Notes under the pieces: model-generated
Seen by the model: only the letters and a program-made list of their open reading frames with translations
The model's database searches: none
Told to the model about the DNA's origin: nothing
Program-made: the position numbers and the translations under genes
Assembly (NCBI GenBank): GCA_964425005.1
Contig: CAYRKT010000029.1
Location: forward strand, 1-17,289
Direction of reading: 5' to 3'
Length of the DNA stretch: 17,289 nucleotides
Source: CAYRKT01 sp964425005
GTDB taxonomy: Bacteria > Synergistota > Synergistia > CAYRKT01
Shown: piece by piece, positions 7,546-14,524 of the stretch
Layout: every line of letters begins with the position of its first letter
Numbering within the stretch: the first letter of the stretch is position 1

Positions 7546-9086
7546 GAGGACCCATCCCCCTTCGACCCGGAGAGGAGCACCTTCACATCCCCCACCCCGT
7601 ACGTCACTTCCCCGTCCCTGAAGGCCACCGACCAGTGGGGTATGCCAAGGAGCCCAGACACTATCCTGGCCACCCTGACACGGCAGAAGGAACCCTGGCA
7701 CCAGCCGAAGGTGGAGAGCGTCCTGAACTTCACCCCGTCCAGGGTCACCGTCTTCAGGCCTATCCTCCTCATCCTCCTCACCGCTTCCGCTATCTCGGCC
7801 TCGCTGACCTCCTTGCACATGCAGATCACGTTGCCGTAGAGGGGGTTCTCCCCTATGGCCCTCTCCCTCTCCGCCTCCCCCATCTCCTTGAGCCTTCGGA
7901 TGCCCTCCCTCCTGGGGTTCCAGGAGGCCCTCTCCCTGAGCTCGAACCCGTAGCGCCCGCCCATGAACTCCTCCACCACGTGCTCGGCTATGGCGGGCGC
8001 AGCCGTGAGGGCAGGAGACCTCATCCCAGCCGCGTTCACGAAACCCCACGGGTCGTCGTAGGCCTCCAGGACCCACTGGCTCCCCGGCGGCTCCGGCCTT
8101 ATGCCGGCGAAGGTCTTGACCACCCTGCTCCTGGGCGGAAGCTCGGCCACCAGCCTGCTGGCCTCCTCCCAGACGAAGTCCAGGCCGGACCTGCTGGTAG
8201 AGAGCTCCTCCTTGGCCCAGGGGGGTAGGTCCTCGGCGTTTGGGCCTATCAGCAGGTTCCCCTCCACCGTGACGGAGGCGTAAACCCCCTTGGTCTTAGG
8301 GGTAGGCGTGGGGTGCAGGATCCTCCTCACCTTGGGGTAGGCGTCCTCCTCGAATATGTAGTACTCTCCCCTCCTGGGCCTCAGCTCGAAATCCACCCCT
8401 GCGCTCCTGGATATCGAGTCGGCGTGTATGCCCGCGGCGTTCACCACGACCTCCGCCTCGAAGAAGCCCTCGGAGGTGTCGATCCCCCGGACCCTGCCGC
8501 CCTCCACGACGACCCTCCTGACCTCCGTCTCGGCGTGCAACGAGGCCCCGTTCTCGACGGCGTTCTCCACCAGGGCTATGGTGGCCTCCCAGGGGGCTAT
8601 CACGCCGGCGGTGGGAGCCCAGAGGGCTCCCACCGCCGAGGGGTTGACGTTGGGCTCAAGGGCTTTCAGCTCCTCTTTCCCCACCACCCTCACCCCGGGA
8701 ACGCCGTTGGAGATGGCCCTCTCCAGGTACTCCCCGAACACGGAGCGAGACTCCTCCTCGCTGAAGGCGAGCATGAGCTCCCCAGGCCACCGGGTGGGCA
8801 CGTCCAGCTCCTCAGCCCAGAGGTGCCACAGCCTGTTTCCCCGCGCGCAAAGCCTGGCCCTCAGGGGGAACCTCCTGGGGTCCTCAGCGTGTCCAGGGTG
8901 CAGGAGAGCGCTGTTGGCCTTGCTGGCCCCCCAGCCCACGTCGGCGTTCCTCTCGAACAGGTGAACCTCGAACCCCTCGTACCTCGTGAGGAGCCGGGCT
9001 ATGGCGGCCCCCACCACCCCGGCCCCAACTATCGCGACCCTTACGGGTAAGCTACCTCCAGCGCGTGCGCCCATGGATATCGCCAC
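7542..9086 (-). CDS. glpA: Anaerobic-type glycerol-3-phosphate dehydrogenase with BFD-like domain
   Basis: A 514-residue FAD protein that would oxidise glycerol-3-phosphate to dihydroxyacetone phosphate. The DAO-type fold begins with VAIVGAGVVGAAIARLL (17-33) and includes NAAGIHAD (216-223) and the C-terminal AGIRPEP and NAAGMRSPALT segments. After residue 385 comes a BFD-like [2Fe-2S] domain with CMC (C422, C424) and CQGSFC (C463, C468), as in E. coli GlpA. The start is GTG 9086, immediately after the glpK stop, with GGGAGGT (9097-9091) five bases away. ATG 9074 is the alternative and would remove four residues. It may equally act on a related 2-hydroxy acid, since DAO members vary, but glpK upstream makes glycerol-3-phosphate the natural substrate. 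Confidence 0.88.
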   Translation of the reverse strand: MAISMGARAGGSLPVRVAIVGAGVVGAAIARLLTRYEGFEVHLFERNADVGWGASKANSALLHPGHAEDPRRFPLRARLCARGNRLWHLWAEELDVPTRWPGELMLAFSEEESRSVFGEYLERAISNGVPGVRVVGKEELKALEPNVNPSAVGALWAPTAGVIAPWEATIALVENAVENGASLHAETEVRRVVVEGGRVRGIDTSEGFFEAEVVVNAAGIHADSISRSAGVDFELRPRRGEYYIFEEDAYPKVRRILHPTPTPKTKGVYASVTVEGNLLIGPNAEDLPPWAKEELSTSRSGLDFVWEEASRLVAELPPRSRVVKTFAGIRPEPPGSQWVLEAYDDPWGFVNAAGMRSPALTAAPAIAEHVVEEFMGGRYGFELRERASWNPRREGIRRLKEMGEAERERAIGENPLYGNVICMCKEVSEAEIAEAVRRMRRIGLKTVTLDGVKFRTLSTFGWCQGSFCRVRVARIVSGLLGIPHWSVAFRDGEVTYGVGDVKVLLSGSKGDGSS

Positions 9087-10598
9087 CTACACCTCCCAGC
9101 CCAGGTCCTTCAGCACCCTGGCCCAACCCAGAGAGCGCTTCACCGCCTCCTTCCAGGCGCCGTACAGCCTCTCCCTGGTGGCCCCATCCATCCTGGGCGA
9201 GAAGTCCCTGTCCACCTTCCACATCTTCGCGATCTCCTCCTCGCTGGACCAGTAGCCCACCGCGAGGCCGGCGAGGTACGCAGCGCCCAGCGCCGTGGTC
9301 TCCTGTATCACGGGCCTCACCACGTCGACCCCCAGGATGTCGGACTGGAACTGCATGAGGAAGTTGTTGTTGCAGGCCCCGCCGTCCACCCGAAGCTCGG
9401 CCACCTTTATGCCGCTGTCCTTCTCCATCTCCACCAGCACGTCCTTGGTGAAGTAGGCCATCGACTCGAGCACCGCCCTGGCGAAGTGAGCCCTCCTGGT
9501 GCCTCGGGTTATCCCTATCACCAGGCCCCTGGCGTACTGATCCCAGTAGGGAGCACCCAGGCCCACGAAGGCTGGCACGAAGTAGACTCCCTCGTTGGAG
9601 CCCAGCGAGGCCGCCAGGGGCTCCACCTCGGGGGAGACCTCTATGAGCTTCAGGGAGTCCCTGAGCCACTGGACGGCCGCGCCCGTTATGAAGATGCTGC
9701 CCTCCAGGGCGTACTCCACCCTGCCCCTCAAGCCCCACGCTATGGTGGTCAGAAGCCCCTCGGACTTGTAGGGCCTCTCGCCGGTGTTCATGAGCATGAA
9801 ACAGCCGGTGCCGTAGGTGTTCTTGACCATACCCGGCTTGAAGCAGGCCTGACCGAAGAGGGCCGCCTGCTGATCGCCCGCGTCGCCCGATATCGGGACC
9901 TCGGCGCCGAAGACGTGCTTGCTGGTGTAGCCGTAGACCTCGCTGGAGGGCATCGGCTTGGGCAGGATGGCCCTGGGGATCCCGAGCACCTTCAAGATCT
10001 CCTCGTCCCAGTCCAGGGTCTTTATGTTGAAGAGCATGGTCCTGGAGGCGTTGGAGTAGTCTATGGCGTGGACCTTGCCGTCGCTCAGCTTCCACATCAG
10101 GTAGGTGTCCACCGTCCCGAAGAGGATCTCACCTCTTTCCGCCTTCTCCCTCGCCCCCGGGACGTTGTCCAGTATCCACTTCACCTTCGGGCCGGAGAAG
10201 TAGGAGTCGGGCACAAGCCCGGTCTTCTCCTTTATGGCCTCGTAGTAGTCCTTCCTCAGGCCCTCGACCATGTCGGCGGTGCGCCTGCACTGCCACACTA
10301 TGGCGTTGTGGATCGGCTTGCCCGTGTCCTTCTCCCAGAGTATGGTGGTCTCCCTCTGGTTGGTCACCCCTACGGCCGCCACGTCCTTCGGCTCAACCCT
10401 GGCCTTCTCCATAGCGGCGTGGTAGGCCCTGACCTGGGCGTGCCATATCTCCTCCGGGTTGTGCTCCACCCAGCCGGGCCTGGGATAGTACTGAGGGAAC
10501 TCGTACTGCCCCACCCCCAGGACGTTGCTCTCCCTGTCGAAGACTATAGCCCTAGCGCTCGTCGTCCCCTCGTCCAAGGCCAACACGAACTTACCCAT
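9087..10598 (-). CDS. glpK: Glycerol kinase
   Basis: Cytoplasmic FGGY-family kinase making glycerol-3-phosphate from glycerol and ATP, 503 residues, full length. Motifs: DEGTTSARAI (9-18), TNQRET (79-84) with the substrate-binding Arg-Glu pair, GDQQAALFGQ (241-250) with catalytic D242, KNTYGTGCFMLMNTGE, and GGACNNNFLMQFQSDIL near the C-terminus. The loop before EVPISG reads TSKHVFG, placing H228 where Gram-positive GlpK has the histidine phosphorylated by HPr. E. coli GlpK lacks it. ATG 10598 is preceded by a G-rich ribosome site. The gene follows a 5' leader with a terminator like that of glpF and heads an operon with glpA and two redox genes. Product glycerol-3-phosphate would be the inducer sensed by GlpP. 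Confidence 0.96.
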   Translation of the reverse strand: MGKFVLALDEGTTSARAIVFDRESNVLGVGQYEFPQYYPRPGWVEHNPEEIWHAQVRAYHAAMEKARVEPKDVAAVGVTNQRETTILWEKDTGKPIHNAIVWQCRRTADMVEGLRKDYYEAIKEKTGLVPDSYFSGPKVKWILDNVPGAREKAERGEILFGTVDTYLMWKLSDGKVHAIDYSNASRTMLFNIKTLDWDEEILKVLGIPRAILPKPMPSSEVYGYTSKHVFGAEVPISGDAGDQQAALFGQACFKPGMVKNTYGTGCFMLMNTGERPYKSEGLLTTIAWGLRGRVEYALEGSIFITGAAVQWLRDSLKLIEVSPEVEPLAASLGSNEGVYFVPAFVGLGAPYWDQYARGLVIGITRGTRRAHFARAVLESMAYFTKDVLVEMEKDSGIKVAELRVDGGACNNNFLMQFQSDILGVDVVRPVIQETTALGAAYLAGLAVGYWSSEEEIAKMWKVDRDFSPRMDGATRERLYGAWKEAVKRSLGWARVLKDLGWEV

Positions 10599-10648
10599 CT
10601 CACAGCACCCCCTCTAGAACTCGTCTTTACCCCCGGGGCATAGCCCAC

Positions 10649-10704
10649 AAAAAGAGAAAGCCACATCTCCTCGCGAAGATGTGGCTTTCTCGAAACTCCG
10701 CCAC
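10649..10704 (-). promoter_or_regulatory. glpK leader terminator/antiterminator, probable GlpP target
   Basis: Read on the - strand, the element GTGGCGGAG (10704-10696) is followed after four bases by a perfect 15-bp stem (10691-10677 with 10668-10654, 8-base loop) and TTTTT (10653-10649). The upstream element, the four-base gap and the outer 11 stem bases match the glpF leader, while the inner stem and loop differ with pairing kept. GTGGC can alternatively pair with GCCAC of the 5' arm. This is the expected layout for a leader attenuator under GlpP. Confidence 0.82.
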
Positions 10705-10728
10705 CCGGCGCAAGACCCCGCCGAGAAA

Positions 10729-10757
10729 AGCCTACACCAAAGGCACAATAAAGTCAA
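10729..10757 (-). promoter_or_regulatory. Promoter of the glpK operon
   Basis: TTGACT (-35, 10757-10752) and TAGGCT (-10, 10734-10729) are 17 bases apart on the - strand. The -35 is the same as at glpF, while the -10 is weak. An AT-rich stretch upstream (10758-10788) may act as an UP element. It overlaps the 3' end of the preceding gene. Transcription would start near 10722, giving a terminated leader of about 74 bases. Confidence 0.62.
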
Positions 10758-10773
10758 GCAAATTATGATCTTT

Positions 10774-11763
10774 TTATTTGATTATTTGCCCCGCGCCGAC
10801 CCCCAGCGCCCGAAGGAGCGCCAGCTCCAGCTCCCTGGGGTCGAAGGATAGCCCCATCTTGTACCTGGCCGAGAGCAGGGCCAGAGAGAGGAGCAGGCCC
10901 CTGGCCCTCTCGAGAGCCCCCCTGGCCCTGGAGGCCTCCCTCACCTGCCTGGCGTGGAGCTTCCCGGAGCAGAGCTTCTCCAGGACCTCCTCTTCTCCGA
11001 GGCGGGCGAAGTGATAGAGGGGCCTCACCCGCGAGTAGATCTGGTTTAAAAGCTCCATGGGATCGGAGCTCAGGCGAAGCTCGTCCCACCTCCTGAGGAA
11101 GAGCCCGAGATCCCCCCTCAGGACCCCCTCCAGGGAGCACCAGAGAGCCCTTCCCGCGCCCAGGGGACAGAGGTCCAGGACCAGCTCCTCGTCCACCCTC
11201 GATAGCCCCAGGAGCTCGCAGGCCAGCAGCAACTTCCTCACCTCGGACTCCAGCTCGCCCCAGCTCTCGTATCCGAGGCACAACAGCTCCAGCGCCCCGG
11301 GGCTGACCTCGACCCCGCGGGACCTGAAACGGGCCTCGACCTCCTCGGGGAACCTCCACCAGGGGGGCTCCTCCAGCGCCCCCCCTTCGAGCTCCACGAA
11401 GAGCCCGGAGGCCAGGGGGCCCGCGTAGGAGGAGAGGGGCCTCTCCGAGACCAGGACCACCGGGTTGCCGCCGGGCCTCAGGCGCTCGAAGTCCGAGGCC
11501 ACCTCCTCCGGCATCCTGCCGAGGGCGTGAGCCCCCTCCACCACCAGGACCTCGCTGGACCCAAAGAGGGAGGGGGTGGACCAGAAGGAGAGGACGAACT
11601 CCCAGGACACCTCGAAGCCCTCGACACGCCTCCTGGAGGAGGCCCTGGGGCCCAGTCCAGCGAGGAGCTCCTCCAGCAGGCGCCTCCCCTGAAGGCCCGA
11701 GGCGCAGACGGCGAAGAGGTTTCCGTTCAGCTCCTTCGCCCTCAATCCCACATCCCCAGGCAT
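10774..11763 (-). CDS. holA: DNA polymerase III delta subunit-like protein
   Basis: A 329-residue protein resembling the delta subunit of the clamp loader, which opens the sliding clamp during replication. The N-terminal AAA-like part has LFAVCASGLQGRRLLEELLAG, then SLFGSSEVLVVEGAHALG (about 73-90) and NPVVLVSERP, in the order of delta proteins. No Walker ATP site is expected or seen. The C-terminal helical part (about 190-325) has the delta layout: RGDLGLFLRRWDELRLSSDPMELLNQIYSRVRPLY and a final helical pair. The overall similarity is distant, so the assignment rests on layout and length. ATG 11763 is chosen, overlapping the ImmA gene by 22 bases. GTG 11751 or TTG 11745 (overlapping the ImmA stop as TTGA) are alternatives. 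It is the last gene of the - strand run. Confidence 0.66.
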   Translation of the reverse strand: MPGDVGLRAKELNGNLFAVCASGLQGRRLLEELLAGLGPRASSRRRVEGFEVSWEFVLSFWSTPSLFGSSEVLVVEGAHALGRMPEEVASDFERLRPGGNPVVLVSERPLSSYAGPLASGLFVELEGGALEEPPWWRFPEEVEARFRSRGVEVSPGALELLCLGYESWGELESEVRKLLLACELLGLSRVDEELVLDLCPLGAGRALWCSLEGVLRGDLGLFLRRWDELRLSSDPMELLNQIYSRVRPLYHFARLGEEEVLEKLCSGKLHARQVREASRARGALERARGLLLSLALLSARYKMGLSFDPRELELALLRALGVGAGQIIK

Positions 11764-12119
11764 ATCTCCTCGGAGACCACCGAGAGGGCGAAGGAGTCGG
11801 CCTCCTCCTCGAAGGAGCCCCTCGGGAAGAGGGACATCTCGTCCCAGAAGTGGACGCCCGCGGGGTGGAAGACCAGGTGGAAGAGCTCGTGGGCCAGGAC
11901 GAAGCGCTGGTCCAGCGGCTCCAGACCCTCCGAGATGAAGATCCTGGCCCTTCCCCCCACGGCCATCAGGAAGCCGGGGATCTCCTCCGGAAGGGAGCAC
12001 CTCTTCACCTCAAGCCTCACCCCCAGGAGCTCCTCCAGGGCGAGGACGATCTCCCGCTCCTCCCTCCCCACCAGCAGAGACTTGAGATCCTCAGGCGACA
12101 TCCTAGCGCCCCTCGTCAT
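11742..12119 (-). CDS. ImmA/IrrE-family metallopeptidase-like protein
   Basis: A 125-residue protein with the zinc-protease motif HELFH at residues 77-81, preceded by the usual FISEGLEPLDQRFVLA stretch. The following EEEADSFALSV (104-114) supplies the third ligand glutamate, as in the ImmA/IrrE (M78) family. Members such as ImmA and IrrE cleave XRE-type repressors, for example DdrO in Deinococcus after DNA damage. The neighbouring upstream gene encodes exactly such an XRE regulator and overlaps this one by 17 bases, so it is the likely partner. The protein is shorter than IrrE and lacks its C-terminal GAF-like domain. ATG 12119 starts inside the XRE gene. Proteolytic activity has not been shown and is inferred from motifs. 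Confidence 0.84.
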   Translation of the reverse strand: MTRGARMSPEDLKSLLVGREEREIVLALEELLGVRLEVKRCSLPEEIPGFLMAVGGRARIFISEGLEPLDQRFVLAHELFHLVFHPAGVHFWDEMSLFPRGSFEEEADSFALSVVSEEICLGMWD

Positions 12120-12462
12120 CCCTCCACTCCTCCAGCGTCCTCTCTATGAGCTCCCTCAAGACCTCCTTCTGGCGGGGGGAGAGCTTCCTTCCCCTGTACC
12201 ATAGCCTCAGGGGGGAATGGGGGGAGAAGATCTCCGTCACCTCCACCCTGGACATGTCCTCGTCCACGAAGAGGTCGTCCAGCTCCACCCCCAGGGCCTC
12301 GGCTATGCGAGACAGCGCCTTCAGGGAGGGATGCCGCTTGCCGCTCTCTATGAACTGCACGTATACGGGGGAAAGCCCACAGCGTTCGGCCAGCTCCTTC
12401 TGGGTGAGCCCGAGCCTGCGGCGAAGGTCCCTAACCCTGCGCCCCACCCTGGAGTCCTCCAA
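12103..12462 (-). CDS. XRE-family transcriptional regulator
   Basis: A 119-residue DNA-binding protein. Residues 6-62 form a Cro/C1-type helix-turn-helix, with LTQKELAERCGLSPVYVQFIE as helices two and three and SGKRHPSLKALSRIAEALGVELDDLF after it. The C-terminal half (about 63-119) ends in a charged helix, KEVLRELIERTLEEW, that could serve in dimer formation or as the cleavage region for the adjoining metallopeptidase. The start is TTG 12462, five bases after the HDOD stop, with a G-rich tract upstream. GTG 12447 is the alternative. The target operator cannot be identified from the window. Candidates include its own operon. Confidence 0.88.
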   Translation of the reverse strand: MEDSRVGRRVRDLRRRLGLTQKELAERCGLSPVYVQFIESGKRHPSLKALSRIAEALGVELDDLFVDEDMSRVEVTEIFSPHSPLRLWYRGRKLSPRQKEVLRELIERTLEEWRDDEGR

Positions 12463-12467
12463 GACCC

Positions 12468-13355
12468 CTACCCCCAGACCGACAGAAGCCCCTCGGCCTC
12501 CGAGAAGCCGCGACTTAAGGAGCTGAAGAGCAGGCCCGGGTCGGAGAACAACCCCAGCTTACCTATGGAGATCTCCCTGCAGGGGACGAGCTTGAGCCTA
12601 TCCTCGAGCTCCTCGGGGGATCTCACCCCTCTGGCGCAGTGGGAAAGCCCCTCCCCCAGGTACAGATAGAGGTGCAGGGCGGAGAGGACGTCCACCCCCG
12701 GGGCGGGCTCGAGGTGGTGTGCCCTGACCACGCGGGAGGCATGAGCGGGAAGCGCCCACTCCTCGAGCAGGGTAGCCCCCAATTCGGCGTGGTCCGTCCC
12801 GTAGAGGGACCTCTCCTTCTCCATCCCCTCCGTCAGGTCCAGCTCCTCCCCCGAGAGCACGGAGCCGACGTAGCCGTCCCCGTGGAGGTAGCAGAGCGCG
12901 ATCCTCCCCACGTCGTGCAAGAGCCCCCAGGTGAAGACGTCGGAGGAGGAGAGCTCCACGGCCGTCAAAGGCAATGGGAAGGCCTCGCAGAGCACCTTGG
13001 CCACACACCCCACCTCTATGGAGTGCCGCCACAACCCCTTGAGCTCCCGGCTCATCCTGCCCCTGAAGGCGTTGAGCACCGATATCCCCAGGGCCAGGTT
13101 TCTGACGCTGTAAAACCCCACCAGCAGGATGGCCCTCTCGACCGAGGTTATCTGGGACCTGAAGCCGTAGAGGGGGGAGTTGACCAGCTTCAGGAGCTGC
13201 GCCACCAGGGAGGCGTCGCTCTCTATCGCCCTGACCACGTCCTTGACGGTGGTCCTGGGGTCGTCCACCAGCTTGAGTATCCTTATCGCCACCTCCGGAA
13301 GGGTCGGAAGCCCCTTCAGCCCCGCCCTCCTGTGTCCCGAAAGGCCCAAACCCAT
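12468..13355 (-). CDS. HDOD-domain signalling protein
   Basis: A 295-residue protein made mostly of one HDOD domain (about 12-215), starting with GLPTLPEVAIRILKLVDDP and including the family segment SDASLVAQLLKLVNSPLYG (46-64). Unlike many HDOD proteins, it keeps HD-type residues: H111, H147-D148 in LLHDVGRI, H189 and H213-H214, so a metal site is possible. The C-terminal tail (215-295) is unassigned. ATG 13355 overlaps the GGDEF stop as ATGA, so the two are translated together. Such proteins often act beside cyclic-di-GMP enzymes in bacterial signalling, but without known reaction. The same frame extends upstream to 13487 inside the GGDEF gene without HDOD-like features, and that part is excluded. 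Confidence 0.88.
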   Translation of the reverse strand: MGLGLSGHRRAGLKGLPTLPEVAIRILKLVDDPRTTVKDVVRAIESDASLVAQLLKLVNSPLYGFRSQITSVERAILLVGFYSVRNLALGISVLNAFRGRMSRELKGLWRHSIEVGCVAKVLCEAFPLPLTAVELSSSDVFTWGLLHDVGRIALCYLHGDGYVGSVLSGEELDLTEGMEKERSLYGTDHAELGATLLEEWALPAHASRVVRAHHLEPAPGVDVLSALHLYLYLGEGLSHCARGVRSPEELEDRLKLVPCREISIGKLGLFSDPGLLFSSLSRGFSEAEGLLSVWG

Positions 13356-14452
13356 CACCTCTCCCCTCTGGAGAAGGGCGTCTTCATGCCGGGCCTCCAG
13401 AGCACGGCCCTGTTCTTCCCAGCCCTCTTCGCCTCGTAGAGGGCGGCATCCGCCCTGTCCAGGGCCTCGAAGGGCTCGAGCACGCACTCCTGGTCCATGC
13501 CGAACACCCCGCAGGACACGGTGACCGGAACCCTGGCCCCACCCACCTCGAACTCCAGCGACTCCACCGCCCTGACCAGCCTATCGCAGACTAAAAGGGC
13601 CTCCCGGGAGGGGGTGTTGGAGAAGACGAAGGAGAACTCCTCCCCTCCGTAGCGGGCCACCAGGTCGCTGGCCCTGATCCCGTTCTGAAGCGCCTGGGCC
13701 AACCTCTTGAGGACGAAGTCCCCGAAGATGTGCCCGTAGCTGTCGTTCACCCCCTTGAAGTCGTCGATGTCCATCATGGCCACCGAGAAGACCTCCCCGT
13801 AGCGAAGGTACCTCTCGAACTGCTTGCGGTAGAAATCGGCGAAGAAGCGGCGGTTGTATATGCCGGTGAGGAAGTCCCTCATGTAGAGGTTCTCTATCCG
13901 CTCGAGCCTGAGCTTGGAGGAGATTATCGAGGCCACGCACCCCTGGGCCAGGTCCACCCAGTCCACCATCGAGGGACTGAAGATCCCATCGGCCTTTCGG
14001 AGCTCCATGATCGCAGGGAGATCGCCGTTGGACCGAAGCACGACCGTGAGGGAGGGGGATCTAACCCCCTCCTCCAGCGGCGGCAAAAGCACCCTGGGGT
14101 GCTCCCCCCCGCGAGCTGACCTACCCCAGTCGGCCAGCTCCCCCACCGAGGCGGGTAGGAGTATCGTCCCCGCGTGCCTCTCCAGGTAGCGCGATATGAA
14201 GGTGAAGAAGGTGGACAGGTCCACCACCACGCTCCCGTCCCATATCAACCGGAAGAAGCCCAGGTGCTCCTCGTCGGCCACGTAGAGGGAGACCCCGTCG
14301 ACCCCGAGGAGAGGAGGGAGGTTCTCCCTGAGGTATGGGACCATCTCCTCCGCGCGCATGCGCTGAAGCCTCCGCAGGAAGTACATGAGGGAATCGAGCC
14401 TGACCAGCTCTTTGCCCAGGACCCTCGCCCCGAGCTCCTCCACCCTCTCCAA
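13355..14452 (-). CDS. Diguanylate cyclase with GAF-like sensor region
   Basis: A 365-residue soluble protein that would make cyclic-di-GMP from two GTP. The C-terminal GGDEF domain (about 190-355) has DFLTGIYNRRFF, MMDIDDFKGVNDSYGH, the active-site GGEEF (269-273), and AKRAGKNRAV near the end. RASD (260-263) five residues before GGEEF is an intact inhibitory I-site. The N-terminal part (about 35-185) looks like a GAF-type sensor, with VDGVSLYVADEEHLGFFRLIWDG, but the match is only by pattern. No membrane segments are seen, so it senses something inside the cell. The start is TTG 14452, the first start codon after an in-frame stop, with GGAGG ten bases upstream. It is coupled to the HDOD gene by ATGA overlap. 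Confidence 0.9.
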   Translation of the reverse strand: MERVEELGARVLGKELVRLDSLMYFLRRLQRMRAEEMVPYLRENLPPLLGVDGVSLYVADEEHLGFFRLIWDGSVVVDLSTFFTFISRYLERHAGTILLPASVGELADWGRSARGGEHPRVLLPPLEEGVRSPSLTVVLRSNGDLPAIMELRKADGIFSPSMVDWVDLAQGCVASIISSKLRLERIENLYMRDFLTGIYNRRFFADFYRKQFERYLRYGEVFSVAMMDIDDFKGVNDSYGHIFGDFVLKRLAQALQNGIRASDLVARYGGEEFSFVFSNTPSREALLVCDRLVRAVESLEFEVGGARVPVTVSCGVFGMDQECVLEPFEALDRADAALYEAKRAGKNRAVLWRPGMKTPFSRGER

Positions 14453-14524
14453 GACGGGAACACCTCCTCACTCCTCAGGGCTATTTTACTACAAAGAGAC
14501 CGCCTGGGGAGAGGACGAACGCCC

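Noticed and set aside
6493..7839. Long + strand open frame opposite the FAD oxidoreductase and glpA
   Set aside because: No recognisable domain and no ribosome site. It is antisense to genes with clear motifs and is explained by third-position GC bias.
7546..8076. N-terminal extension of the FAD oxidoreductase into glpA
   Set aside because: The extra residues are an off-frame reading of glpA. The flavoprotein FAD motif starts 11 residues after ATG 7545, which also forms an ATGA overlap.
11742..12462. XRE plus ImmA as a toxin-antitoxin module or prophage switch
   Set aside because: No toxin fold, integrase, excisionase or phage gene is nearby, and the genes sit inside a long run of signalling and replication genes.
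13356..13487. N-terminal extension of the HDOD protein into the GGDEF gene
   Set aside because: The extension is an off-frame reading of the GGDEF gene, and ATG 13355 overlaps the GGDEF stop and precedes the HDOD signature.
14453..14524. Promoter for the GGDEF gene in the 72-base gap after pgsB
   Set aside because: A TAAAAT box (14488-14483, - strand) is present but no matching -35 lies at a suitable distance, and no terminator ends pgsB, so read-through is more likely.
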